Origin: JACCXG01 sp963785755
Lineage (GTDB): Bacteria; Acidobacteriota; Vicinamibacteria; Vicinamibacterales; 2-12-FULL-66-21
Assembly (NCBI GenBank): GCA_963785755.1
Contig: CAWAXG010000002.1
Coordinates: forward strand, 248,001 to 312,000
Reading direction: 5' to 3'
DNA length: 64,000 bases
Below, piece after piece: positions 7,623 through 16,443 of the stretch. Made by a program: the position numbers and the translations under genes. Numbering within the stretch: position 1 is the first letter of the stretch; each line of letters begins with the position of its first letter. The notes under the pieces are model-generated. The model worked only from the letters and a program-made list of their open reading frames with translations, was not told the DNA's origin and did no database searches.

Positions 7623-8725
7623 TCACTCCATGTAGGCGTCGATCGTCACGATCGAACCGTCGTCTCGATACTTCAGCTCCACCATCTTGATGTTGCGCAA
7701 GTGGGTCTGACCGCCCGAGAGCTGTGCGTCGTGGTAGAAGAGATACCAGCGGCCCTGGAACTCGACGATCGAGTGGTGGTTGGTCCACCCGAGGACGGGC
7801 TCGAGAATCCTGCCGCGGTAGGTGAAGGGACCGTACGGCGAGCGGCCGGTCGCATACGCGATGAAGTGCGTGTCGCCGGTCGAGTAGGAAAAGTAGTAGG
7901 TGCCGTTGTACTTGTGCATCCAGGCGGCCTCGAAGAACCGCCGGCCGTTGTCTCCCGCGGTCAGCGGTCTGCCCTTCTCGTCCAGGATGACGACGTCCCT
8001 GGGTGATTCGGCGAAGCTGACCATGTCGTCGGCCAGGCGCGCCATTTTTGCGCTCAACGCGGGCTGATCCTTCGCCGGATAGACGTCCTGCGGCGTGTAC
8101 GTGCCGCTCGCCCAGCGCTGCAGCTGCCCGCCCCAGATGCCTCCGAAATACATGTAGTAAGCGCCGTCGGTGTCCTTGAACACCGCGGGATCGATGCTGT
8201 AGCTGCCGGTGATTGGCTCCGGCCGCGCGACGAACGGTCCGGCCGGCGACTTGCCGACGGCGGCGCCGATCCGGAACACGTCCTGCTTGTCCTTCGCCGG
8301 AAAATAGAAGTAATACTGGCCGTTCTTCTCCGCCGCGTCGGGCGCCCACATCTGCCGTCCCGCCCAGGGCACGTTCTTGATGTCCAGCGCAACGCCGTGA
8401 TCGGTGACCGGCCCGCCGGCCTTGTCGATCGAGAACACGCGATAGTCGCGCATCGCGAAGTGACTGCCGAGATCGTCCGGCTTCACGCCCGCCTCGATGT
8501 CGTGCGACGGGTAGATGAAGATCCTGCCGCCGAACACCTGCGCGGACGGATCGGCGGTGTAGACGTCCTTGACCAGCGGCTGCGTCAGGAACTTCGACGC
8601 GTCAGCCTTCGGTGGCTGCGACCGCCCTGAGCGAGCGAAGCGAGTCGAACGGGCCCGTCCTGAGCGAGCATAGCGAGTCGAAGGAGGCCCGCAGCGAGAA
8701 GGGTGGCGAATCCGGTTCTAAGCAT
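7623..8725 (-). CDS. GH43-like secreted glycoside hydrolase, frameshifted in its signal peptide region
   Basis: Five-bladed propeller glycosidase of the GH43 type. Seen: catalytic-base Asp in YTADPSAQVFGGRIF, a second Asp in SIDPAVFKDTDG, and the likely acid Glu in RRFFEAAWMHKYNG; WAPDAAEKNGQYYFYF is the usual blade signature. The uninterrupted coding frame runs only to 8717 and its sole plausible start is a GTG at 8537, which would remove the catalytic ADP segment. A signal peptide (MLRTGFATLLAAGLL, start at 8725) lies just upstream in another frame. Repeat I (8622-8688) separates the two, so the repeat insertion seems to have shifted the frame. Family activities are arabinosidase or xylosidase; the substrate is not resolved. 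The gene may be non-functional, or the base sequence may be in error. Confidence 0.8.
8622..8688. repeat. Word repeat family I, two direct units
   Basis: Two units of about 30 bases, CCCTGAGCGAGCGAAGCGAG then TCGAACGGG, and TCCTGAGCGAGCATAGCGAG then TCGAAGGAGG. They sit in the 5' coding part of the GH43-like gene, between the signal peptide and the mature enzyme, where the reading frame changes. Confidence 0.75.
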
Positions 8726-8792
8726 GGCTTTAGTGTCGAGGAAGTTGCCGAATGCGAGCGTGCGCTTCGGCGGCAGACCGAACGGCGATCCC

Positions 8793-11222
8793 TCATTCAC
8801 CTGACAAAGCGAGCACGGGGTCGATCTTGGTCACGCGCCGCGCGGGAATGAAGCTGGCAACCAGGCTGACGAGCGCCAGCATGATCAGGACGCCGATGAA
8901 GACGGACGCGTCGCGCGGGCTGACGTGATAGAGCACGGGCTGCAAGGCGCCAGACGCGAGCAGCGCGAGACCCAGGCCGAGGATCAGCCCGATCCCCAGC
9001 TGGATGACGCTCTTCCGCATCACCAGCAGGATCAATTGCAGTCCCTGGGCGCCGAGCGCCGATCGGACGCCCATCTCGCGGGTGCGCTGGGTGACGGCGA
9101 ACGACATCACGCCGTAGAGGCCCGCCGCCGCGAGGAACAGCGCGCAGATCCCGAAGGTCGTGAAGAACGTGCTGAACACCGTGTAGAACAAGGTCTGACG
9201 TTCGATCACCCAGCTCATCGTGTTGATCTGATAGATCGCGAGATTCGGATCGAGCGAGCTCACCGCCGATCTGACGAGCGAGGCAATCGACATCGGGTCG
9301 CGCGAGGTCCGCACCGCCATGCGGACGCCGTTGGCGACATCGCTTTGCGAAATCGGAATGTAGTAGCCGACCGGGCTCGCGTTGTTGTTGCCGATGCCCT
9401 GCATCAGCAGATCGGGGACCACGCCCACGATCGTCATCCACGGCTCGCTCGAGCCGGGACGGCTGCGCTTGAACTGCGCGCCGATCGGATCGACGCCGGC
9501 GAAGTGCAGCCGCGAGAACGACTCGTTGATGATGGCGACCGGCTGGCTCGACGAGTTGTCCGCGACCGTGAATTCCCGGCCGCGGTGAACCGGCGTCTGG
9601 AACGTCTCGAAATACCCGGGTGTGACGATCCCCTCGCGCGCCAAAGGCGAGTCGCTCTCGTGGGCGTAGGCCTTGCCCTGAATCTGCACCGGGACGGTTC
9701 CGTTGCCGGCCGCAGGCAGGCCGTCCGACAGCGTCGCTGCCTCGACGCCCGGCAGCTCCCGCAGCCGCGGCAGCAGCAGTTCGAAGAAGCGAATGCTCGC
9801 GGCCGAATCCGCGTAGTCCTCGCGCGGCAGATCGACGCGCGCGGTCAGCACGTTCTGCACCGCGAACGGCATCTCGAGGTTCTTCAGCTGCACCACGCTC
9901 TTGATCATCAGGCCCGCCGCGATCAGCAGCCCGCACGACACCGCGAGCTCGGCGACGACGAGCGCGCTGCTGAAGCGGCCGAGGCGCGCGCTCGTGGACG
10001 ATCGGCTGTCGTCCTTGAGGGCCGAGCCGGCGCTGACCCGCGCCGAGTGCATCGCCGGCACCGCGCCGGCGAACAGGCTCGCGAGCACGATCAATCCGAG
10101 CACGAACAGCATGACGTGGGAATCGAGCTCGAACGTGATCCAGAACGGCGGCGGGTTCGCCGCCATCGCCTGAACGAACCAGCGCATGCCGATGATGCTG
10201 AGCAGCACCCCGAGACCGCCGCCGGCAACGGCGAGGACGAGGACTTCAGTGAGATGCTGCCGCACGACGCGCTGACGTCCGGCGCCGAGGGCCATGCGGA
10301 CCGCCACTTCGCGCCGGCGCAGCGACGCGCGCGCCACGAGCAGATTGGAGACGTTGACGCAGGCGATCAACAGCACGCCGATCCCGGCGCCGAGCATGGT
10401 GTAGAGCAGGGCGAAGATCTCGGGTCCGAAGATCACCTTCGCGTACGGCATCACGTCCGCGCCAATCCCGCGATTGCTGGTCGGGTATTCGGCCGCGAGC
10501 TGCCCGGCGATCGTCCCGGCCTGCGTCCGCGCCTGCGCCAGGCGCACGCCCGGCTTCAGCTTGGCCACGACCTGGTAGTTCGGCCCCTGGCCCCGCGGCG
10601 TCGCGAGCGCGTCCACGACGAGCGGAGTCCAGAGCACCTCGCGGAGCGGAAAGCCGAATTTCTCCGGCATCACGCCGATCACCGTGTGCGGCTGGCCGTT
10701 GACGCGGATCGCCTGGCCGATGATGGAGGCCGAGCTGCCATACCGGTCGCGCCACAGCTCATGACCGAGCAGGATCACGCGATCCGATCCGGCGCGATCG
10801 TCGCCGTCGCGAAAGCCCCGCCCGAGCACGGGCTGCACGCCGAGCGCCGCGAACGCCGCGACGGTGAGCTGTCCGGAGCTGAACCGCTCGGGCCGCCGAT
10901 CTTCCGCCGACAGATTCACCGGCACGATAGCGTAAGCCCCGAGCGTCTCGAACGAGGTCTGGCGTGCCTGCCAGATCACGAGATCGTGCACGCTGATCGG
11001 CTGGCGCGGCTGGTTCTGCGACGGATTCGTCGCCACCACCGCCACCAGACGGTCCGCGTCGGGAAATGGCAGCCCCCCGAACAGGCCGCCATTGACGATG
11101 CAGAAGACGGTGGTGCTCATCCCGATGCCCAGGCCGAGCGTCAGGATCGCGACGAGCGACAGCGTCGGATACTTGACGAGCATCCGGACGCCGGAGCGAA
11201 TGTCGGTGAAAAGCTGACCCAT
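8793..11222 (-). CDS. ADOP family permease A (MacB/FtsX-like, duplicated)
   Basis: 809 residues. Two repeats of a periplasmic MacB-type domain followed by FtsX-type membrane segments: TM1 near 20-42 (ILTLGLGIGMSTTVF), a three-helix block around 265-440 (LLIACVNVSNLLVARAS, VALRMALGAG-like VAVRMALGAG), then a second periplasmic domain and a C-terminal block with the repeated signature TREMGVRSALGA. It ends in DPVLALSGE. ADOP proteins resemble MacB without the ATPase domain and are expanded in Acidobacteria; the ATPase partner and cargo are unknown. I chose ATG 11222; a GTG at 11228 adds two residues. It lacks the cytoplasmic prefix seen in ADOP B, E and F. A PadR regulator lies 149 bases upstream on the same strand. 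Confidence 0.92.
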   Translation of the reverse strand: MGQLFTDIRSGVRMLVKYPTLSLVAILTLGLGIGMSTTVFCIVNGGLFGGLPFPDADRLVAVVATNPSQNQPRQPISVHDLVIWQARQTSFETLGAYAIVPVNLSAEDRRPERFSSGQLTVAAFAALGVQPVLGRGFRDGDDRAGSDRVILLGHELWRDRYGSSASIIGQAIRVNGQPHTVIGVMPEKFGFPLREVLWTPLVVDALATPRGQGPNYQVVAKLKPGVRLAQARTQAGTIAGQLAAEYPTSNRGIGADVMPYAKVIFGPEIFALLYTMLGAGIGVLLIACVNVSNLLVARASLRRREVAVRMALGAGRQRVVRQHLTEVLVLAVAGGGLGVLLSIIGMRWFVQAMAANPPPFWITFELDSHVMLFVLGLIVLASLFAGAVPAMHSARVSAGSALKDDSRSSTSARLGRFSSALVVAELAVSCGLLIAAGLMIKSVVQLKNLEMPFAVQNVLTARVDLPREDYADSAASIRFFELLLPRLRELPGVEAATLSDGLPAAGNGTVPVQIQGKAYAHESDSPLAREGIVTPGYFETFQTPVHRGREFTVADNSSSQPVAIINESFSRLHFAGVDPIGAQFKRSRPGSSEPWMTIVGVVPDLLMQGIGNNNASPVGYYIPISQSDVANGVRMAVRTSRDPMSIASLVRSAVSSLDPNLAIYQINTMSWVIERQTLFYTVFSTFFTTFGICALFLAAAGLYGVMSFAVTQRTREMGVRSALGAQGLQLILLVMRKSVIQLGIGLILGLGLALLASGALQPVLYHVSPRDASVFIGVLIMLALVSLVASFIPARRVTKIDPVLALSGE

Positions 11223-11371
11223 AGGCACCGAGACTGTTCGGGAGAGCGTGCAGTACGGCCGATGGCGACACGGCGCGTCTCGAACGGAGACTATCGAAGC
11301 GAAAAGATTTTACAACTGGATGGGCTTCGGGAGCGGGGAAAAGTGGCCTGAGGCAGGCCCTCGACTTCACC

Positions 11372-11716
11372 TCAGGACGACTGTTCCCCCCGCGTCAGGA
11401 ACCGATCGAGGATCGCCGACGTCCGCTCCCAGTCGCGCGTTTCCTGCTCGACGCGTTTCCGCCCCGCGCGCGTGAGCTTGTAGAACTTTGCCTTGCGGTT
11501 GTTGTCGGACACGCCCCATTCCGAGGCGATATAGCCTTCCTGCTCGAGCTTCAACAGCGACGGGTAGAGGGTGCCGTAGTTGATGGCCAGCAGCTGGCCG
11601 CTGGTCTGCTCGATGCGTCGGGCGATGCCGTAGCCGTGCTGCGGTCCCATCGTCTCGAGGGTCTTCAACACCATGAGGGCCAGCGTGCCCTGCTTCACAT
11701 CCGATCGATCGGCCAT
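11372..11716 (-). CDS. PadR family transcriptional regulator (with ADOP A)
   Basis: 114 residues, winged helix. Typical segments: VKQGTLALMVLKTLETMGPQHGYGIARRIEQ (helices 1-2), INYGTLYPSLLKLEQEGYIASEW (recognition helix and wing) and a C-terminal dimerisation helix. It matches the acidobacterial PadR subgroup found beside ADOP genes, so it probably represses its own operon, including ADOP A downstream. The ATG at 11716 is chosen because the fold starts right after it; about 30 extra in-frame residues upstream would be translated repeat D1. The upstream 11717-11750 segment is AT-richer and contains TTGGATACCAA, a small dyad that could be an operator. Confidence 0.92.
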   Translation of the reverse strand: MADRSDVKQGTLALMVLKTLETMGPQHGYGIARRIEQTSGQLLAINYGTLYPSLLKLEQEGYIASEWGVSDNNRKAKFYKLTRAGRKRVEQETRDWERTSAILDRFLTRGEQSS

Positions 11717-11749
11717 GCGCGCTCCAGTTGGATACCAATAGCAATCATA

Positions 11750-11955
11750 CAACGTGCTACGGGCTGCGTGCGGCGTGCTCACGTGCTTCACGTGCCACGT
11801 GCTCACGGGCGCACGTGCTTTTCGTGCTAGGTGCTCACGTGCGACGTCTTACGTGCGACGTGCCGTTCGGACGCGGCACGTAAGCACGTGCACGAGCACG
11901 TAGCACGAAAAGCACGTGAGCACGTAGGACGTGGCACGTAGCACGTGCTACGTGG
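11750..11955. repeat. Word repeat family D, copy D1, large imperfect inverted repeat
   Basis: About 200 bases made almost only of ACGTGCTC, TTCACGTGCC and GCACGTAG-type words. The left half (for example CACGTGCTTTTCGTGCTA, about 11813) is complementary to the right half (TAGCACGAAAAGCACGTG, about 11902), folding around a centre near 11865. It separates the PadR of module A from the stop codon of ADOP B (11961). A shorter relative, D2, is at 47755 and also touches a stop codon. Confidence 0.85.
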
Positions 11956-11960
11956 TCGCC

Positions 11961-14573
11961 CTATTCGGTCCTCAAGACCACCGCGGGATCGACGCGCATC
12001 GCGCGCGCGGCGGGGATGGCGCAGGCGGCGGCGGCTACCGCCGCGAGCAGGATCGTCACGGTGGCGAGGACGAGAGGATCGAGCGGCTCGACCTCGTAGA
12101 GCAGGCCCTGCATGAAGCCGGTCAGGGCGATCGCCAGGCCGAGGCCGATGGCGAGGCCGATGAGGGTCAGCCGCAGCCCGTCGCGGAGCACCAGGGCGAA
12201 GGCCGAGGCCGGCGGCGCTCCGAGAGCCAGGCGGACGCCGATCTCGCGGGTCCGCTGGGTCACGGCGTAGGCCAGCACGCCGTAGATACCGATACAGGTG
12301 AGCGCCAGCGCCAGCGCGCCGAACAGGCCAAACAGCATCGTCTGCGCCCGGGGCTGCGCGATCGCGCCGGCGACCAGCTGCTCCATCGTGTGTATCTCGC
12401 CGACTCCCTGATCGGGATCGGCGCTGCGGATCTGTTGCTTGACGGGCCCGACGAGGCGCAGGGGATCACCATTGGTCCGGACGACGAGCGCGGTGAACGG
12501 GAAGGGTTGCTGGGAGTTCGGAAGGAACAGGCACGGATCGGGCTTCCGGTTGATCTGACCGTGGCGGATGTCGCCCATGACCCCGACAATCTCCACTTCC
12601 CGGGTGTCGTTCCACGAGACGGTGAGCCGCTTGCCGACCGGGTCCTCGTCGCCGAAGAACGCGCGGGCGGCCGTCTGATTGAGAATGCCGACATGTGCAG
12701 TGCCGATGCGATCCGCATCCGTGAAATCGCGCCCTCGGATTGCCGGGATGCCCATGGCCGCGAAGTATCCAGGCGTGACGATCGAAATGTCGCCGCCAGG
12801 ACGCTGTCCGAGCGGCGGTGCCGGCCGGTCTGCGCGGTAGTACCAGGATCCGCTGTTGCCGCCGTCCATCGGCAGCCGGCCGATCGATCCTGCGGCGCGG
12901 ACCTCCGGCAGCGCGCGCACCCGTGCAAGCACGTCGTCGACGAGCTCGGCGTGAAGGGCGCGATCGCGAGCCGGCAGCAGCAGCATGCGAACGGTCAACA
13001 CGCCTTCGGCGCGAAACCCCGGGTCGACGTGCGTGAGGCGCTGCAGGCTGTGCACCATCAGTCCAGCGCCCGCGAGCAGCGGTACGGCCAGGGCCACTTC
13101 GGCAATGACCATCGTGCCCTGCAGCCGGCGCTGCGCCGTCGTCACTGACCGCCCGGCGCGCGCGGCCACCTGCCGTCCGTCCGATCGGCCGGACACGAGC
13201 GCCGGACCGAGCCCGAACAACAGCGCCGTCCCGCCAGCCACGCCAACGGCAAACAGCAGCACGAATGGATCGATTGAGATCTCGTGCAACCGTGGAAGAT
13301 CGATGGCCGGCGGCAGTAATCGGACGAATGCCCGGAGGCCGAGCCACGCCAGCGCCACACCGAGCGCCGACCCCACCGCGGCGAGGATCAGACTCTCGAC
13401 CATCACTTGATGCAGCAGCCGCAAGCGTCCAGCGCCGAGCGCCAGCCGCAGCGTGAACTCGCGCGTGCGCGCCGCGGCGCGCATCAGCAGCAGATTGGCG
13501 ATATTGGCGCAGGCGATCAGCAGCACGAACGCGACGGCCGCGAACAGTACCAGCAACCCGCGCCTGACCTGCCGCACCATGTCCCCGTGCAGCCCCACCA
13601 CCGTGGCGCTCCATCTGGAATTCAGCAACGGCCGCTCTTCGGCGGTCTGCGCAGCAATCGCCGCCATCTCATCCTGTGCCGCGGTCAGTCCCACTCCGGG
13701 CCGGAGCCGCGCAACGACGGCATAGTTGCGGCCGTCTTCCTGCCCACCGCGCAGCACGACGAAGGCCTGAACGCGACGATGGGGAAATGCGAAGCCCTGC
13801 GGCATGACGCCGACGATCTCATGATGCCGGCCATTGATCGAGACGCGCCGGCCGACGGCGTCGGCGGCGCCGCCAAAATGGCGCAGCCAGAATCCGTGGC
13901 TCAGAACGGCTACCGGCGGCGAGGCCGGCTGGTCTTCGCCAGGAAGAAACGTCCGGCCCGCAGTCGGTTCGACCCCCAGCAGCCGGAAGAAATCCGCGGT
14001 GACCGCGGCGCCGTCGACCTGTACCGCCTCCTCCGAGCCGAGGAGGTTCATCGGGATCCGCTGATAGGCCGCCATGCCGGTGAACGACCGGCTGCGTTCC
14101 TGCCACGATCGGAAGTTCGCGAGCGACACGACATTGTTGCGTCCAGTCGTCGGCTGGCGCTCCCAGATCATCACGAGACGGTGCGGGTCGGGATAGGGCA
14201 GCGGCCGGATCAGCACGGCATGGACGATCGTGAAGATCGCGGTGGTGGCGCCGGTGCCCAGGGCCAGAGCGGCGCAGGCCACCACGGTAACGCTTGCGGA
14301 TCGTCTGAAAGTGCGAAGACCGTAGCGTGCGTCCTGCCACAGACGCTCGAACGACGTGAAGCCCCAGATCTGCCGGGTCGCGTCCTTGACGAGGAGCTCG
14401 TTTCCCAGCTCCCTGCGCGCGGCGCTCCATGCCGTCTCGGGCGATTCGCCGTCCGCAATCCTCTGCTCTGCCGCAATCGCGAGGTGAGCCTTGATCTCGT
14501 CGTCGAGGTCGCGCTCCGCGGCAGTCCGGCGTATCAGGCGATCGACAATCCAGCGCAAGCTGCGCAGCGCCAT
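11961..14573 (-). CDS. ADOP family permease B (with N-terminal cytoplasmic prefix)
   Basis: 870 residues. The N-terminal prefix (about 1-75, ERDLDDEIKAHLAIAAEQRI) is the helical permease-prefix domain common in ADOPs, followed by TM1 (VACAALALGTGATTAIF) and two MacB-periplasmic/FtsX units. FtsX signatures are TREFTLRLALGAGRLRL in the middle and TREIGVRLALGA near the end; the C-terminus is DPAVVLRTE. It is probably an inner-membrane protein acting with an unlinked ATPase, or as a mechanotransmission-like element; the substrate is unknown. It lies 18 bases after its PadR gene on the same strand, so the two are one transcription unit. Confidence 0.93.
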   Translation of the reverse strand: MALRSLRWIVDRLIRRTAAERDLDDEIKAHLAIAAEQRIADGESPETAWSAARRELGNELLVKDATRQIWGFTSFERLWQDARYGLRTFRRSASVTVVACAALALGTGATTAIFTIVHAVLIRPLPYPDPHRLVMIWERQPTTGRNNVVSLANFRSWQERSRSFTGMAAYQRIPMNLLGSEEAVQVDGAAVTADFFRLLGVEPTAGRTFLPGEDQPASPPVAVLSHGFWLRHFGGAADAVGRRVSINGRHHEIVGVMPQGFAFPHRRVQAFVVLRGGQEDGRNYAVVARLRPGVGLTAAQDEMAAIAAQTAEERPLLNSRWSATVVGLHGDMVRQVRRGLLVLFAAVAFVLLIACANIANLLLMRAAARTREFTLRLALGAGRLRLLHQVMVESLILAAVGSALGVALAWLGLRAFVRLLPPAIDLPRLHEISIDPFVLLFAVGVAGGTALLFGLGPALVSGRSDGRQVAARAGRSVTTAQRRLQGTMVIAEVALAVPLLAGAGLMVHSLQRLTHVDPGFRAEGVLTVRMLLLPARDRALHAELVDDVLARVRALPEVRAAGSIGRLPMDGGNSGSWYYRADRPAPPLGQRPGGDISIVTPGYFAAMGIPAIRGRDFTDADRIGTAHVGILNQTAARAFFGDEDPVGKRLTVSWNDTREVEIVGVMGDIRHGQINRKPDPCLFLPNSQQPFPFTALVVRTNGDPLRLVGPVKQQIRSADPDQGVGEIHTMEQLVAGAIAQPRAQTMLFGLFGALALALTCIGIYGVLAYAVTQRTREIGVRLALGAPPASAFALVLRDGLRLTLIGLAIGLGLAIALTGFMQGLLYEVEPLDPLVLATVTILLAAVAAAACAIPAARAMRVDPAVVLRTE

Positions 14574-14591
14574 ACGTCCTCCTGACGGGTT

Positions 14592-14939
14592 TCAGGCCCG
14601 CTTCATGACGCCCGCGATCGCTTTGACCAGCATGTCCCACTTCGATTCCTGCGAGAGCAGCTGTTTCCTGCCTGCGGCCGTGAGGCGGTAGTACTTCGCG
14701 CGCTGGCCCTTGTCGGAGGTCTTCCAGTCCGAAGCGACCCAGCCGCTCTTTTCGAGCCGGTGGAGCGCAGGATAGAGCGAGCCGGTCTCGACCTGCAGCA
14801 GCTCGCCGGAGTTGGCGCGGATCGCCTGACCGATACCCTGGCCGTGCTGGGCGCCCCACAGCAGCGTCCGGAGGACGAGCATGTCGAGGGTGCCCTGCAG
14901 GATCTCGATCTGGTTCTGGTAGCGCCGGCGCGATCGCAT
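14592..14939 (-). CDS. PadR family transcriptional regulator (with ADOP B)
   Basis: 115 residues. ILQGTLDMLVLRTLLWGAQHGQGIGQAIR and VETGSLYPALHRLEKSGWVASDW are the winged-helix core, and KGQRAKYYRLTAAGRKQL is the wing. The basic N-terminus (MRSRRRYQ) is slightly longer than in the other PadR copies. The gene begins about 3 bases after a dense dyad (14942-14983), so autorepression with little or no 5' leader is likely. It is followed by ADOP B after 18 bases. Confidence 0.94.
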   Translation of the reverse strand: MRSRRRYQNQIEILQGTLDMLVLRTLLWGAQHGQGIGQAIRANSGELLQVETGSLYPALHRLEKSGWVASDWKTSDKGQRAKYYRLTAAGRKQLLSQESKWDMLVKAIAGVMKRA

Positions 14940-14941
14940 GA

Positions 14942-14983
14942 AGCTGTAGAGATTCTACGACAAGTTGTAGAGTGTCTACAGCT
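14942..14983 (-). promoter_or_regulatory. Promoter and operator of the PadR/ADOP B operon
   Basis: Reading the minus strand, outer arms AGCTGTAGA and TCTACAGCT are perfect 9-base inverted repeats (14942-14950 and 14975-14983). Inner arms TCTAC/GTAGA and a central ACAAGTTGT add nested symmetry. TGTAGA and TAGAAT, 17 bases apart, can serve as -35 and -10 inside the dyad. A repressor bound here would cover the promoter. The ATG follows within 3 bases, so the message is probably leaderless. Confidence 0.6.
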
Positions 14984-15054
14984 TTTTGTGATCACTCGAT
15001 GGCGACCTAAAGGTCTGCGATCGAAGGGCGGTGAGCGGAATCGATCGGGGTCGA

Positions 15055-15168
15055 GATCGGTGATCGGTGATCACGACGAAGGCTGGCTCGATCGGCAATC
15101 GTCGGACTGGCCCGATCCAGTCCGAATCCCGAGTCCCGTTCGTGATCACCGATCACCGATCACCGATC
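15055..15168. repeat. Word repeat family F, nested inverted repeat
   Basis: The left arm is GATCGGTGATCGGTGATCAC plus GACGAA; the right arm is TTCGTGATCACCGATCACCG plus ATCACCGATC. The loop holds its own perfect hairpin, CGGACTGG/CCAGTCCG, near 15103-15124. It lies between PadR B and the stop of the P1 peptidase gene and covers most of that 240-base spacer. The position fits a 3'-end structure for the peptidase mRNA. Confidence 0.75.
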
Positions 15169-15183
15169 CCGACGTGATCACCA

Positions 15184-16242
15184 TCATTGACGCAGACCGC
15201 GCGCCGCCGGGAATCGGGGGATGCTGGTCGCCTCGCGCACCGCGCGCACGATCGCCTCCGCGATGACGTCGGCCGCGAGCGCGCCGACGCGCGACACGTC
15301 CCCGGCGCCGCTCCACGCGCCCGTGGCCAGCGTGAAGATCGTGTCGCCGTCGGCCATGGTGTGAATCGGCGCAATTGCCCGCGCGTAGCCGTCGTGCGCC
15401 ATCTGCGAGACTTTTGTCGCCTGCGTCTTGGTGAGCCTGGCGTTGGTCGCAACGACGCCGATCGTCGTGTTCGCGCCGGCGAACGCGGCAAGCGGCGCGC
15501 CGCTTCGAAGCAACACGCGCGCGTCCGCCAGACCTCGTCCGTCCGTGGTGCGCACGCCCGCGACCACCTGCCCCGTGGCGGGATCGATCACATCCCCGAG
15601 CGCGTTCACCGCGACCATCGCCGACACGATCAACCCGTCCGGCAGCACGATCGCGGCGCTGCCGAGGCCTCCCTTCATCGCCCGGTCGAGGCCGGCTGTC
15701 TTTCCCACGGTCGCGCCGGCACCGGCGCCGACATTGCCTTGCGGAACTGGTGCAGCGGTCGCCGCCTGCGCGGCCCGATAGCCACAGTCCGCCGCCGGTC
15801 TGACCTTCGGGTTGCTGCCAACGAACAGATCGATCAGCACGGCCGCCGGCACGATTGGCACGTTGATGTTCCGTACCTTGAACCCGATATTCCTCTCGTC
15901 GAGATACTGCATGACGCCGGTCGCGGCATCGAGGCCGAACGCGCTGCCGCCCGACAGGACGATGGCGTGGACCTCCTGGATGACGTTGACCGGATCGAGC
16001 AGTTCGGTTTCACGCGTGCCGGGGGCCGCGCCACGCACATCGACCCCCGCCACCGCGCTGCCGTCCGGCAGCACGACGGTGCAGCCCGTTGGCCGTTCCG
16101 TGAGCGTGTGGTGCCCGACGCGAATGCCAGGCACCGCGGTGAGCGTGGCGTTCGATCCGCCGGCCTGCGCGCCGAGCGGCGGCGCAGGCGCACCGGCGAG
16201 GCAAACACCGATGCCAGCCACGGCAATCAGTCGCGAATGCAT
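15184..16242 (-). CDS. P1 family peptidase (DmpA-like autoprocessing aminopeptidase)
   Basis: 352 residues with a signal peptide (LIAVAGIGVCLAGAPAPPLGAQA). The fold is the Ntn-like DmpA/BapA type: GIRVGHHTL at the start, VLSGGSAFGLDAATGVMQYL, GNVGAGAGATVGK, and the autocleavage site region GANTTIGVVATNA where the precursor is cut before a Thr/Ser that becomes the nucleophile. These enzymes release N-terminal residues or beta-amino acids from short peptides. The start is ATG 16242 preceded by GAGGAGAACCTC, a clear ribosome site. It appears monocistronic, probably periplasmic. Confidence 0.92.
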   Translation of the reverse strand: MHSRLIAVAGIGVCLAGAPAPPLGAQAGGSNATLTAVPGIRVGHHTLTERPTGCTVVLPDGSAVAGVDVRGAAPGTRETELLDPVNVIQEVHAIVLSGGSAFGLDAATGVMQYLDERNIGFKVRNINVPIVPAAVLIDLFVGSNPKVRPAADCGYRAAQAATAAPVPQGNVGAGAGATVGKTAGLDRAMKGGLGSAAIVLPDGLIVSAMVAVNALGDVIDPATGQVVAGVRTTDGRGLADARVLLRSGAPLAAFAGANTTIGVVATNARLTKTQATKVSQMAHDGYARAIAPIHTMADGDTIFTLATGAWSGAGDVSRVGALAADVIAEAIVRAVREATSIPRFPAARGLRQ

Positions 16243-16443
16243 GAGGTTCTCCTCGGGCCCTTTCGGTGCTCGCAGGCGAGACGTACGCCGACCGGACAGG
16301 CAAGCCTGCAATTACAGCCTTTGTGGGCTGGCTCCGACTCTTGAAATCCTCGGAGGCGTGCGCAGGTTCGGAGTCGCGAGAATTGCCCGGAAATCCTCCG
16401 GGCGTTTGGCTCGGGTCTTGCGGTCAGCTTCGACGGCCTCGCC

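Noticed and set aside
8925..11351. 808-codon frame antisense to ADOP A
   Set aside because: Charged, repetitive composition typical of a shadow of a G+C-rich gene; the minus-strand ADOP has clear family motifs.
11750..11955. CRISPR-like array in the CACGTG-rich spacer
   Set aside because: Words are 8-9 bases, unevenly spaced and inverted; there are no constant repeats with unique spacers and no cas genes.
16385..16403. Rho-independent terminator (GCCCGGA/TCCGGGC hairpin)
   Set aside because: It lies between two divergent genes and has only a short GTTT after it, so it ends no visible transcript.
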